Part shown: positions 8,484-16,725 of the stretch, one piece after another | How the letters are laid out: each line of letters starts with the position of its first letter | Position numbering within the stretch: position 1 is the stretch's first letter | From: an uncultured Bacteroidota bacterium | GTDB taxonomy: Bacteria; Bacteroidota; Bacteroidia; AKYH767-A; 2013-40CM-41-45 | DNA length: 37,950 bases | Reading direction: 5' to 3' | Assembly: GCA_937871435.1 (NCBI GenBank) | Contig: CALMQM010000097.1 | Coordinates: 1 to 37,950 of the forward strand | The notes under the pieces: generated by a model | What the model was told of the DNA's origin: nothing | What the model saw: only the letters and a program-made list of their open reading frames with translations | Database searches by the model: none | Made by a program: the position numbers and the translations under genes

Positions 8484-9971
8484 ATGGCTGAAAATCAGAC
8501 AGTTGTAGAGGCTTCTCCTTCACGCAAAGAAAGCCCGGCATCCATGCCTGCTCAAGAATTTATTCGTCAAACTACCATTTTGCATCCTGTAACTGCTTCC
8601 GGGGTAGGTTTGCACACGGGTGCAAGCGTGAATCTGACTTTTAAGCCCGCTCCTGAGAATCACGGATATAAGTTTCAACGAGTTGACCTTCCCGGCCAAC
8701 CTGTTGTGGAAGCTGATGTAGACAACGTAACTGATACCGACAGAGGAACAACAATCAGTAAAAACGGGGCCCGAATCAGTACGATTGAGCATGTCCTTGC
8801 TGCCTTGGCTGGAATGGAAATCGACAATGTATTGATGGAAATTGACGGACCTGAAGTACCTATCATGGATGGTAGTTCAAAACCTTTCATTGATCTGCTG
8901 GAGAAAGCCGGTGTTCAGGAACAGAATGAGGAGCGCAGGTATTACATGCTGAGTGAAAATATCACGTATGAAGATCCGAAGAGAAAAACAGAAATGCTTG
9001 CTGTTCCCAGTGAAGATTTTCGAATTACCGTGATGGTTGATTACAATTCAGATTTACTTGGTACTCAACATGCCACTTTGTACAACATTGGAGAATTTAA
9101 AACCGAGATCAGTGATTGCAGAACGTTTTGCTTTTTGCATGAATTGGAAATGTTGCTGGATCATAACCTGATTAAAGGTGGAGATATCAATAATGCGATC
9201 GTGGTTGTAGATAAACCGGTAAGCCCTGAACGACTTGCGCACCTTGCTAAAATATTCAACAAAGAAAAGGTGACCGCTGAGCGAGGATTTCTGAACAATG
9301 TGAAATTGCATTTTCAAAACGAGCCTGCAAGACACAAATTGCTGGATATCGTAGGTGACCTTGCATTGGTTGGTGCTCCTTTGAAAGGACATATTCTTGC
9401 AGCCCGTCCGGGTCATGTAGCGAATGTTGAGTTTGCAAGAAAAATTAAAGAATTGATGAAACGTGACAGGTTCCGGGAAAAATCTCCCCGTGTAGACCTT
9501 TCGGCGAAACCTTTGTACGATGTGAACGGGATCATGAAATTTCTCCCACATCGTCCGCCATTTTTATTCGTCGATAAAATTCTTGAACTCAGCGATCATC
9601 ACGTCGTTGGCGTGAAGAATGTCACAATGAATGAATGGTTTTTCCCGGGACATTTCCCCGGCTCGCCTATCTTTCCGGGTGTTATACAGATTGAAGCTAT
9701 GGCTCAGGTGGGAGGAATTCTTGTTTTGAATACAGTTCCTGATCCAGAAAATTATCTGACATATTTCATGAAAATTGACAACACCCGTTTTCGTGATATG
9801 GTTGTTCCCGGAGATACAATTGTCTTTCACCTGGAATTGATTACACCAATCCGCAGAGGAATTTGTCATATGCGTGGTAAGGCCTATGTTGGTGATAAAG
9901 TGGTAATGGAATCCGAAATGATGGCGCAGATCGTTCGACGCGACAAGAAAAAAAATGCAGATGCCAGCTGA
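8484..9971 (+). CDS. lpxC-fabZ: bifunctional UDP-3-O-acyl-GlcNAc deacetylase / 3-hydroxyacyl-ACP dehydratase
   Basis: Fusion of two lipid-A/fatty-acid enzymes. The LpxC half (about 28-320) starts TTILHPVTASGVGLHTG. It carries E102-H103 in IEHVLAALAG and the Zn ligands H284 and D288 in HKLLDIVGD, with the probable general acid H303 in LKGHILAARPGH. LpxC performs the committed deacetylation of lipid A synthesis. The FabZ half (about 345-490) has LPHRPPFLFVDKI, catalytic H390 in FFPGHFPG and E404 in IQIEAMAQ; it dehydrates 3-hydroxyacyl-ACP. Each half is complete, and about 25 charged residues link them. This fusion is characteristic of Bacteroidota and relatives. lpxA follows after 32 bases. 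lpxD, which often precedes lpxC in this phylum, is not present upstream here. Confidence 0.97.
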   Translation: MAENQTVVEASPSRKESPASMPAQEFIRQTTILHPVTASGVGLHTGASVNLTFKPAPENHGYKFQRVDLPGQPVVEADVDNVTDTDRGTTISKNGARISTIEHVLAALAGMEIDNVLMEIDGPEVPIMDGSSKPFIDLLEKAGVQEQNEERRYYMLSENITYEDPKRKTEMLAVPSEDFRITVMVDYNSDLLGTQHATLYNIGEFKTEISDCRTFCFLHELEMLLDHNLIKGGDINNAIVVVDKPVSPERLAHLAKIFNKEKVTAERGFLNNVKLHFQNEPARHKLLDIVGDLALVGAPLKGHILAARPGHVANVEFARKIKELMKRDRFREKSPRVDLSAKPLYDVNGIMKFLPHRPPFLFVDKILELSDHHVVGVKNVTMNEWFFPGHFPGSPIFPGVIQIEAMAQVGGILVLNTVPDPENYLTYFMKIDNTRFRDMVVPGDTIVFHLELITPIRRGICHMRGKAYVGDKVVMESEMMAQIVRRDKKKNADAS

Positions 9972-10003
9972 TCCCGGCAATTAAGGAATCAGAAATTTTA
10001 TCC

Positions 10004-10792
10004 ATGAGCTATACACACGTCGTCATACATCCGAATGCCCGTATTGGTAACAATGTGAAAATTGATCCTTTCACAATGATCCACGATAATGTGGAAATCG
10101 GTGATGGAACCTGGATTGGCAGTAATGTGACCATTTTTCCTGGTGCACGGATAGGAAAGAATTGTAAAATATTTCCCGGTTCTGTGATCTCCGCTGTTCC
10201 GCAGGATTTGAAATTTCACGGCGAAGAAACTACTGCTATCATCGGTGATAATACGACGGTTCGTGAATTCGTTACCATCAACAGAGGAACACAAGCGTTG
10301 GGTAAAACCGAAGTCGGGAGCGATAACCTCCTGATGGCTTATGTACACATTGCACATGATTGTATTGTCGGGAATCATTGCATTCTTGCGAATGGTGCGA
10401 CACTTGCCGGTCATATCACAATTCAGGACTATGCAATCATTGGCGGACTTTCCGCCATTCATCAATTTGTTCAGGTCGGATCCCATGTGATGATTTCCGG
10501 TGGGTCATTGGTTCGAAAAGATGTACCTCCATTTGTAAAAGCGGCACATGAACCACTTTCTTATGTTGGAATAAATTCGGTCGGATTACGACGTCGCGGA
10601 TTCAGCAATGATAAAATTGCCGAAATCCAAAATATTTACAGGACTATTTTTGTGAAAGGACTGAGTAATTCTCATGCATTAGATGTAGTGCAGAATGAAA
10701 TGTCAGCAAGTCCGGAACGAGATCAAATTCTCACTTTCATCCGAAGTTCATCACGTGGAATAATGAAGGGTTATTCAAGAGATGAAGATTGA
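10004..10792 (+). CDS. lpxA: acyl-ACP--UDP-N-acetylglucosamine O-acyltransferase
   Basis: First enzyme of lipid A synthesis; it transfers 3-hydroxyacyl from ACP to UDP-GlcNAc. The first 190 residues or so are left-handed beta-helix hexapeptide repeats (IHPNARIGNNVKIDPFTMI and similar). The catalytic region is LLMAYVHIAHDCIVGNHC, with H118 as the probable general base (E. coli His125 equivalent). LAGH and the C-terminal helical domain (GLRRRGFS, then an alpha-helical tail) complete a 262-residue protein of normal length. It lies 32 bases after lpxC-fabZ, with which it shares the pathway and probably the transcript. Confidence 0.96.
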   Translation: MSYTHVVIHPNARIGNNVKIDPFTMIHDNVEIGDGTWIGSNVTIFPGARIGKNCKIFPGSVISAVPQDLKFHGEETTAIIGDNTTVREFVTINRGTQALGKTEVGSDNLLMAYVHIAHDCIVGNHCILANGATLAGHITIQDYAIIGGLSAIHQFVQVGSHVMISGGSLVRKDVPPFVKAAHEPLSYVGINSVGLRRRGFSNDKIAEIQNIYRTIFVKGLSNSHALDVVQNEMSASPERDQILTFIRSSSRGIMKGYSRDED

Positions 10793-10819
10793 TTTTTTAT
10801 TCGTTCAATTTTCTCATTC

Positions 10820-11458
10820 GTGAAGATAATTTTAGAAAAAGCCGGAAAAAAATTTTACCGAGAATGGATTTTCCGGAACGTCGATCTTTCAATTCAACCT
10901 TCTGAAAAAATTGCGATACTTGGGGCAAATGGATCAGGAAAATCCACCTTGTTGCAATTACTGGCTGGTGCATTCATTCCTACCGAAGGAGCTGTCAGCT
11001 ATTATTCAGGAGATAACAAATTGGATGCTGAACAGATTTTTGCCAGAGTTACCATTTCCGCACCTTATTTAGATTTGATTGAAGAATATAATCTTGAAGA
11101 GATACTTGATTTTCATTTTCGATTTAAAAAAGCAGTGAATACTATTTCAACGGAAGAGATGATTCAGATTTCCGGTTTGTCTGCTTCCAGAAAAAAAATG
11201 ATGAAATATTTTTCTTCCGGGATGAAGCAGCGGGTGAAATTAATTCTTGCACTATTAAGTGATGTTGAAGTTGTGTTTCTTGATGAACCTTGTTCCAATC
11301 TTGATCGATCTTCAATTGAATGGTACCAGGAATTGGTTAAAAATTACGCCGCGAATAAAACAATAATAGTGTGTTCAAACAGCCAATCTGAGGAATACAG
11401 TTTTTGTACACGGGAAATAAATGTGATGTCGTTTAAACCTGCATTTTCCATGCAGTAA
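10820..11458 (+). CDS. ABC transporter ATP-binding protein, no partner permease nearby
   Basis: Single nucleotide-binding domain of 212 aa with a GTG start. Walker A is GANGSGKST (35-43). The signature motif is degenerate (SSGMKQR in place of LSGGQ), Walker B is VEVVFLDEP, and the D-loop is SNLD. No transmembrane protein is encoded next to it, so its permease, if any, is elsewhere. It sits between lpxA and tsaE with gaps of 27 and 34 bases, in the same apparent operon. It resembles the ATPases of small export systems (CcmA/NatA style), but the substrate cannot be inferred. A link to lipid A or envelope export is suggested only by position. Confidence 0.88.
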   Translation: MKIILEKAGKKFYREWIFRNVDLSIQPSEKIAILGANGSGKSTLLQLLAGAFIPTEGAVSYYSGDNKLDAEQIFARVTISAPYLDLIEEYNLEEILDFHFRFKKAVNTISTEEMIQISGLSASRKKMMKYFSSGMKQRVKLILALLSDVEVVFLDEPCSNLDRSSIEWYQELVKNYAANKTIIVCSNSQSEEYSFCTREINVMSFKPAFSMQ

Positions 11459-11492
11459 TCATCATAGAATTATCGTAATATTTTTAGAATAA

Positions 11493-11909
11493 ATGCAAAT
11501 TCAGGTAAAAGAAGAAAGGGAATTAGAATCGGTGGCGAGAGAATTACTTAAATTTTCAGGTTCCCGTCGGATTATTTGTTTTTATGGAGAAATGGGGGCA
11601 GGGAAAACCACTTTTATCCGTTACCTCTGCAAAGAACTCGGAGTCGATGAAACTGTGAGTAGTCCTACATTTTCGCTGGTAAATGAATACTGGTCAGATC
11701 GTTTCGGGCCTGTATATCATTTTGATTTCTATCGAATCAATTCCTTACAGGAAGCTCTGGACATAGGAGTGAAAGAATATTTTGACAGTGGTGGGTATTG
11801 TTTAGTAGAATGGCCGGAAAATATTTTAAATTTATTGCCTGAACCGCATACAAGAGTTCGGATTACTTCAACATCGGGTATAAGAAATATCAGGTTTTCA
11901 CATGATTGA
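11493..11909 (+). CDS. tsaE: tRNA threonylcarbamoyladenosine biosynthesis ATPase TsaE
   Basis: Small P-loop ATPase of the TsaB-TsaD-TsaE complex that makes t6A37 on ANN-decoding tRNAs. Walker A is GEMGAGKTT (32-40), followed by the family signatures SSPTFSLVNEY, YHFDFYRI and LVEWPENI. Its 138 residues are normal. It overlaps the next gene (alanine dehydrogenase) by 8 bases, implying translational coupling. tsaB and tsaD are not in the window. Confidence 0.95.
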   Translation: MQIQVKEERELESVARELLKFSGSRRIICFYGEMGAGKTTFIRYLCKELGVDETVSSPTFSLVNEYWSDRFGPVYHFDFYRINSLQEALDIGVKEYFDSGGYCLVEWPENILNLLPEPHTRVRITSTSGIRNIRFSHD

Positions 11910-13131
11910 GAAATCTCCATTTGGCCTTTCTTCCCTTGCTGCCTCCGCAGCTATGCAACCGCAGGAAGCGATGCTGGAAGTCAGGAAGAAAGAAAAACAA
12001 TTATTCATTGGTATTCCCAAGGAGACCTCCTTTCAGGAAAGCAGAATTCCTTTAATACCTGAATCTATTTCATTGCTGGTAAATAACGGCCATGAAATAA
12101 TTATTGAAGCCGGAGCCGGAGCAGCGTCCAATATCCAGGACTCTGACTTTAGTGAAGCCGGTGCACGAATAGTGTATACAGCTGAAGAAGTATACAATGC
12201 TGATATTATCCTGAAAGTTGCACCTCCTTCTCAACAGGAATTGGTACTTGTTAAACCCAAACAATATCTCATTTCTATTCTTCAAATGAGTATGCAGAAT
12301 GCTGATTTTATTCGCCATCTGTCTTCAAAAAAAGTAACCGCTATTGGGTATGAATTTATTCATGAAGAATCAGGTGTCTATCCGATTATTCAGGCGATGA
12401 GTGAAATTGTCGGAAGTACGTGCATACTTATCGCAGCCGAATATCTCAGCAATGCATTTAACGGAAAAGGGGAGTTGTTGGGAGGTGTTGCAGGTATACC
12501 GCCAACTGAGGTAGTTATTATAGGAGCAGGTTCGGTTGGAGAATATGCTGCGCGTGCCGCGATGGGACTTGGTGCAAACATTAAAGTATTTGATAATTCT
12601 GTTCACCGTCTCCGCCGTCTTCAAACCCGACTTGGACGCAGAGTTTTTACTTCAACTATTGTTCCCAATATTCTGTTGAAAGAATTGAAAAACGCAGATG
12701 TCGCAATTGGCGCGCTTCGTAGCAACGAAGGCAGAACGCCTGTAGTTGTTACCGAGGAAATGGTGAGTGAAATGAGAGTCGGTTCCGTTATAGTCGATGT
12801 GAGTATTGATCAGGGTGGATGCTTTGAAACCTCTGAAGTGACCAATCATTCTCAACCTGTTTTCAGGAAATATGGAGTGGTTCACTATTGCGTTCCGAAT
12901 ATAGCTTCACGTGTAAGCAGAACAGCAAGTACTGCGCTAAGTAATATCTTCACTCCGATTTTAATTGATGCCGGAAATGAGGGTGGAATTGATGAAATAC
13001 TCTGGAAAAATAAAGCTGTTCGAAAAGGAGTATATATGTTCCGGGGTGCAATCACCAATCGTTTTGTCGCGGAGAGCTGTAAATTGCCATTCAAAGACCT
13101 CGATCTTCTCACCGCTGCTCGAATTAGCTAA
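11902..13131 (+). CDS. ald: alanine dehydrogenase (Bacteroidota-type AlaDH/PNT family)
   Basis: NAD-dependent oxidative deamination of alanine to pyruvate. The N-terminal AlaDH/PNT domain has IGIPKETSFQESRIPLIP (37-53), with the substrate arginine, and ILKVAPPS. The NAD-binding Rossmann fold carries VVIIGAGSVGEYAARAA from about 204, and DVSIDQGGCFETSEVT and HYCVPNIASRVSRTAS follow. At 409 aa it is longer than the B. subtilis or mycobacterial enzymes because of an N-terminal extension of about 33 residues. The TYLHLA segment that carries the catalytic histidine of those enzymes reads ISILQMSMQ here. As I recall, Bacteroidota homologues look similar, so this is a clade feature rather than decay. 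It starts inside the end of tsaE, and its 3' end faces proline dehydrogenase. Confidence 0.88.
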   Translation: MIEKSPFGLSSLAASAAMQPQEAMLEVRKKEKQLFIGIPKETSFQESRIPLIPESISLLVNNGHEIIIEAGAGAASNIQDSDFSEAGARIVYTAEEVYNADIILKVAPPSQQELVLVKPKQYLISILQMSMQNADFIRHLSSKKVTAIGYEFIHEESGVYPIIQAMSEIVGSTCILIAAEYLSNAFNGKGELLGGVAGIPPTEVVIIGAGSVGEYAARAAMGLGANIKVFDNSVHRLRRLQTRLGRRVFTSTIVPNILLKELKNADVAIGALRSNEGRTPVVVTEEMVSEMRVGSVIVDVSIDQGGCFETSEVTNHSQPVFRKYGVVHYCVPNIASRVSRTASTALSNIFTPILIDAGNEGGIDEILWKNKAVRKGVYMFRGAITNRFVAESCKLPFKDLDLLTAARIS

Positions 13132-13171
13132 AGAATACTTTCGCTGAATTCAGTTCACTCAGTTAAGAGAA

Positions 13172-14359
13172 TCACTTTCCGTTTAATTTACTTCGTCTTT
13201 GTTTTTCCATTGTCAGTAAGGACAGTTCCCTGCCCATCTGACCTGCTGCAGAAGTATTCTCTTGTGCCCTCCGAATCAGGTATGGCAAAACTGAAGTGAC
13301 CGGACCATATGGCACATACTTACTGACGTTGTATCCTTTTTTTGCAAGGTTATAGGATATGTGATCACTCATTCCATACAACTGAGAAAACCAAATGTTG
13401 GGATGATTATGAGGAAGACTTTTTTCTTCCATCAAAGCCACCAGATTCAGACAGCTTTGTTCATTGTGTGTACCGGCACAAACTGCCATCCTGTCGATAT
13501 GTTCAACACAAAATTTTACAGCAAGATCATAATCCCGGTCTGAGCTCACTTTATCCGGCTGAATCGGGGAGGTGTATCCCATCTTTTTCGCCCGGTCTCT
13601 TTCTTTTTCCATGTATGCACCCCGAACAATTTTAAAACCCAATTTATAATTGTTCTGAACAGCATGATCATAGGAACTCTTTAAAAAAGCAAGTCTGTCT
13701 GTCCTGTACATCTGAATGGTATTATACACCATCACTTTTTCCTTGTTGTATTTCATCATCATGTCACGGACAACTTCATCCACGGTGTCCTGAATCCAGG
13801 TTTCTTCTGCATCGATGTAAATCGGTACATTGTTTTCATAGCCGGTTTTGCAAATGGTATTTACGCGTTCCTTAAAACGGTCAAATTCTTTTTCTTCTTC
13901 TGAAGAAAGTGTTTTGCCTGCATTTTTCTTTTCCAACAAAGCAAAGCGAACAAATCCTGAAGGTTTAAAAACAGAAAAAGGAATACTCGAATCACCCTTG
14001 GCTCTTTGAACAGTTGCAAGTGTTTGTTTCAACCCATTATCGAAATCCGTTTCGGAATCTTTTCCTTCAACAGAATAATCGAGTATGGTACCAATTTTAT
14101 ATTTTCCTAAACGCTCAATAGTTTTTTGACAATCTTCAATAGATTCCCCACCACAAAAATGACGGAATATGGTAGCTTTAATCAGCCCTTTTATAGGTAG
14201 GTGCGCCCAGATCGCAAAGTTGACGAATGGCGGACTGATACGAACCAGCCAATTATAACTGATCATTTTAAACAAAACAACTGCTCTGTTCAGATCCGCG
14301 TTTGACTTGGAAATGAAAGCAGTTTCTGTATCGTCGAAGGAGATGTGTTGATTCTTCAT
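13172..14359 (-). CDS. proline dehydrogenase
   Basis: FAD-dependent oxidation of proline to pyrroline-5-carboxylate, the monofunctional form of PutA's first domain (395 aa). Visible family motifs are: YSVEGK near 103 (beta-strand 1 of the barrel), VPIYIDAEETW, LGFKIVRGAYMEKERDRA with the flavin-region arginine, a CAGTHNEQS segment, and the C-terminal YVPYGPVTSVLPYLIRRAQE, whose paired arginines bind the proline carboxylate. The P5C dehydrogenase partner is not in the window. It converges with alanine dehydrogenase (40-base gap, no strong terminator seen) and diverges from the shikimate operon. Confidence 0.93.
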   Translation of the reverse strand: MKNQHISFDDTETAFISKSNADLNRAVVLFKMISYNWLVRISPPFVNFAIWAHLPIKGLIKATIFRHFCGGESIEDCQKTIERLGKYKIGTILDYSVEGKDSETDFDNGLKQTLATVQRAKGDSSIPFSVFKPSGFVRFALLEKKNAGKTLSSEEEKEFDRFKERVNTICKTGYENNVPIYIDAEETWIQDTVDEVVRDMMMKYNKEKVMVYNTIQMYRTDRLAFLKSSYDHAVQNNYKLGFKIVRGAYMEKERDRAKKMGYTSPIQPDKVSSDRDYDLAVKFCVEHIDRMAVCAGTHNEQSCLNLVALMEEKSLPHNHPNIWFSQLYGMSDHISYNLAKKGYNVSKYVPYGPVTSVLPYLIRRAQENTSAAGQMGRELSLLTMEKQRRSKLNGK

Positions 14360-14499
14360 AGTATTCAGTCGACAAACCTAAAGCATTCTGCCCGATTGGC
14401 AAAGATCAAAAATCATGTTCATCAGAAGCTAAATCCCCTCTTGTTTTGTGTTAATTATCAATACATTGCAAATGTCATATTTTTCAACCTACAGAATCC

Positions 14500-14507
14500 T
14501 ATCTTTG
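14500..14507 (+). promoter_or_regulatory. -7 promoter box for the shikimate operon (TATCTTTG)
   Basis: TATCTTTG is an exact TAnnTTTG match ending 7 bases before the ATG at 14515. No well-placed TTG was found at -33. If it is used, transcription would start almost at the start codon, giving a very short leader. Confidence 0.5.
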
Positions 14508-14514
14508 TTCCATT

Positions 14515-15627
14515 ATGCAAAATGCTGTATTTCGTAACCAGACATTGAAGGAGTGGAATTTGGGTTTCTCACATCCGTTCATTATTGCCGGACCTTGTGG
14601 TGTTGAAACTGAAAGTCAGATTCAACAGGTAGCAGCAGAGTTAAAGGGAGGTCGGGTTCATTTACTCCGGGGAGGGATTTGGAAACCAAGAACAAGACCG
14701 GATTCTTTTCAAGGAATAGGAAAAGATGGTTTGCGTTGGCTGAAAGAAGCAGGATTGAAAAATGCAATTCCAGTTACAGTTGAAGTTGCTCATCCACGTC
14801 ATGTAGAAGAAGCATTAGAAGTTGGAATTGACGTGCTTTGGATTGGAGCCAGAACAACCGTAAACCCTTTTCTTGTACAGGAAATTGCTGACGCATTGAA
14901 TGGTGTGAATGTTCCTGTGATGGTCAAAAACCCCATCAATCCGGATCTTGAATTATGGATAGGTGCACTGGAAAGATTGGAGAGAGCCGGCATCACTAAA
15001 CTTGCCGCTGTTCACCGTGGATTTTCTACCTCTGATAAATCACGTTACAGAAATGCTCCGAATTGGCAGATCCCGATTGAACTCAAAAGACGTTTACCGG
15101 CGATGCCCTTAATATGTGATCCGAGTCACATTTCAGGAAACAGAAAATTGATTCAATCAGTTGCGCAGAATGCTCTTGATTTGAATTTCGACGGATTGAT
15201 GATTGAAGTGCATCCCAATCCTTCAGCTGCTTTGAGTGATAAGGAACAGCAACTCACACCTCCCGCTTTTTTTGAAATTCTGGATGAATTGATAGTCCGT
15301 CAGCCCCGCACAGATGATGTCGTCTTTTTAAGTTTGCTGGAAGAATTACGTGATCGTATAGATAAAATTGATGAAGATATTCTTGTATTGATGGCTGAAA
15401 GAATGCGTGTCGCTCGCGAAATTGGTCAGTACAAGAAAGAAAATAACATGACTATTCTGCAGGTGGAACGCTGGAGGGAAATTCTTCAGACACGTTTGCA
15501 GTCAGGACAAACCAAAGAACTTGGCAGTGATTTTATTTTCCGTTTGTATGAATTGATTCACCAGGAATCCATTCAACATCAGACACAGGTGATGAACCGT
15601 ATGGAATCCACCGATCCTACACTTTGA
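14515..15627 (+). CDS. bifunctional 3-deoxy-7-phosphoheptulonate synthase / chorismate mutase
   Basis: Two-domain enzyme covering the entry to, and a branch exit from, the shikimate pathway. The DAHP synthase domain (about 15-260) shows IIAGPC (23-28), RGGIWKPRTRPDSFQG (52-67), WIGARTTVNPF, VMVKNP, DPSHISGNR and a late EVHPNP metal-binding segment. The C-terminal AroQ-type chorismate mutase (about 272-355) shows LRDRIDKIDEDILVLMAERM with its catalytic arginines, then VAREIGQYKKE. Its 370 residues match the fusion found in many Bacteroidota, where the mutase domain can also mediate feedback by prephenate. It is first in an operon with aroB (3-base gap) and aroA. Confidence 0.95.
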   Translation: MQNAVFRNQTLKEWNLGFSHPFIIAGPCGVETESQIQQVAAELKGGRVHLLRGGIWKPRTRPDSFQGIGKDGLRWLKEAGLKNAIPVTVEVAHPRHVEEALEVGIDVLWIGARTTVNPFLVQEIADALNGVNVPVMVKNPINPDLELWIGALERLERAGITKLAAVHRGFSTSDKSRYRNAPNWQIPIELKRRLPAMPLICDPSHISGNRKLIQSVAQNALDLNFDGLMIEVHPNPSAALSDKEQQLTPPAFFEILDELIVRQPRTDDVVFLSLLEELRDRIDKIDEDILVLMAERMRVAREIGQYKKENNMTILQVERWREILQTRLQSGQTKELGSDFIFRLYELIHQESIQHQTQVMNRMESTDPTL

Positions 15628-15630
15628 TCA

Positions 15631-16725
15631 ATGCAGGTAATTAACAATCATAGTTCATCTGAAATATTACAAGGAGAGGATGTATTCTCTGCTTTGGATG
15701 ATTTTATCCGTAAGCACTCCAGAAATTATCCGGTATTCATTTTGGTTGATGAAATAACCGAGAAAGTGTGTCTGCCGGTTTTGCATGAGAAAATTCCGGG
15801 CCTGCAAAATGCAATTGTATTGCGAATTCATTCCGGTGAACACAATAAAAGTCTTCAGTCTTGCGAAACATTGTGGAATCAACTGACATCTCACAATGCA
15901 GACAGACATTCTTTGTTGATTAACCTTGGCGGAGGGATGATTGGTGATTTGGGTGGATTTGTTGCTGCTACATACATGCGTGGAATTTCCTTTGTCAATA
16001 TCCCGACAACTTTACTGGCAATGGTGGATGCCTCAGCAGGAGGAAAGAATGGAATAAATTTATCCGGACTGAAGAATCAGGTCGGTACATTTACTCATCC
16101 GATAGCGGTTTGTATCTCACCGGTTTTTTTGAAGACGCTTCCCATGCGTGATATACGTGCAGGATTTGCTGAGCTGATCAAGCATGCATTGATAGCAGAT
16201 GTCAAATATTGGAAAGAAATTCTCAAAATTAAATCTCTGGAACACGTTAACTGGAGTCCTTTAATTGCAACTTCTGTCCAAATCAAGAAACAAATAGTTG
16301 CTGCTGATTTTAAAGAAAAAAATCTTCGGAAGACTTTGAACTTTGGTCACACTATCGGACATGCTCTGGAAAGTTATTCCATGCGACATTCCGCTCATCC
16401 TCTCAGACATGGAGAAGCTGTTGCTGCAGGAATTGTTGGAGAGTTGTACTTGTCAAAAAAAATACTGGGATTCCCTTCGGAAAAGATGGATGAAATTGTG
16501 GAGTTTATTGTTTCGCATTTTCCTTTATCAGAATTGAAAGCCGAAATGAACCAGATTCTTTCGCTGATTTCCCATGATAAAAAAAGTGTTGGCAAGGATA
16601 CTCAATTTGTATTATTGAAAGATATCGGTTTGCCGGTGATTCACCAGCAGCCGGAGGAACAGGATATACGGGATGCTGTAAAATTTATTCTTGACCGTTT
16701 TCATCAAACTACATATTCATCCTGA
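15631..16725 (+). CDS. aroB: 3-dehydroquinate synthase
   Basis: Converts DAHP to 3-dehydroquinate with NAD and a divalent metal. It shows LGGGMIGDLGGFVAATYMRG near residue 98, IPTTLLAMVDASAGGKNGIN, GFAELIKHALIAD, LNFGHTIGHALE and RHGEAVAAGI, which together supply the NAD site and the Glu/His/His metal ligands. Its 364 residues are normal. It starts 3 bases after the preceding stop, and its own stop abuts the aroA start, so the three genes are tightly coupled. Confidence 0.97.
   Translation: MQVINNHSSSEILQGEDVFSALDDFIRKHSRNYPVFILVDEITEKVCLPVLHEKIPGLQNAIVLRIHSGEHNKSLQSCETLWNQLTSHNADRHSLLINLGGGMIGDLGGFVAATYMRGISFVNIPTTLLAMVDASAGGKNGINLSGLKNQVGTFTHPIAVCISPVFLKTLPMRDIRAGFAELIKHALIADVKYWKEILKIKSLEHVNWSPLIATSVQIKKQIVAADFKEKNLRKTLNFGHTIGHALESYSMRHSAHPLRHGEAVAAGIVGELYLSKKILGFPSEKMDEIVEFIVSHFPLSELKAEMNQILSLISHDKKSVGKDTQFVLLKDIGLPVIHQQPEEQDIRDAVKFILDRFHQTTYSS

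Noticed and set aside
9054-9551. 165-codon minus-strand frame inside lpxC-fabZ
   Set aside because: Lies wholly opposite a certain gene; the translation has no domain and is rich in chance residues.
9998-10486. 162-codon minus-strand frame inside lpxA
   Set aside because: Antisense shadow of the hexapeptide-repeat coding sequence.
13132-13171. terminator between alanine and proline dehydrogenase genes
   Set aside because: No stem of useful length with a T-tract was found in the 40-base convergent gap.
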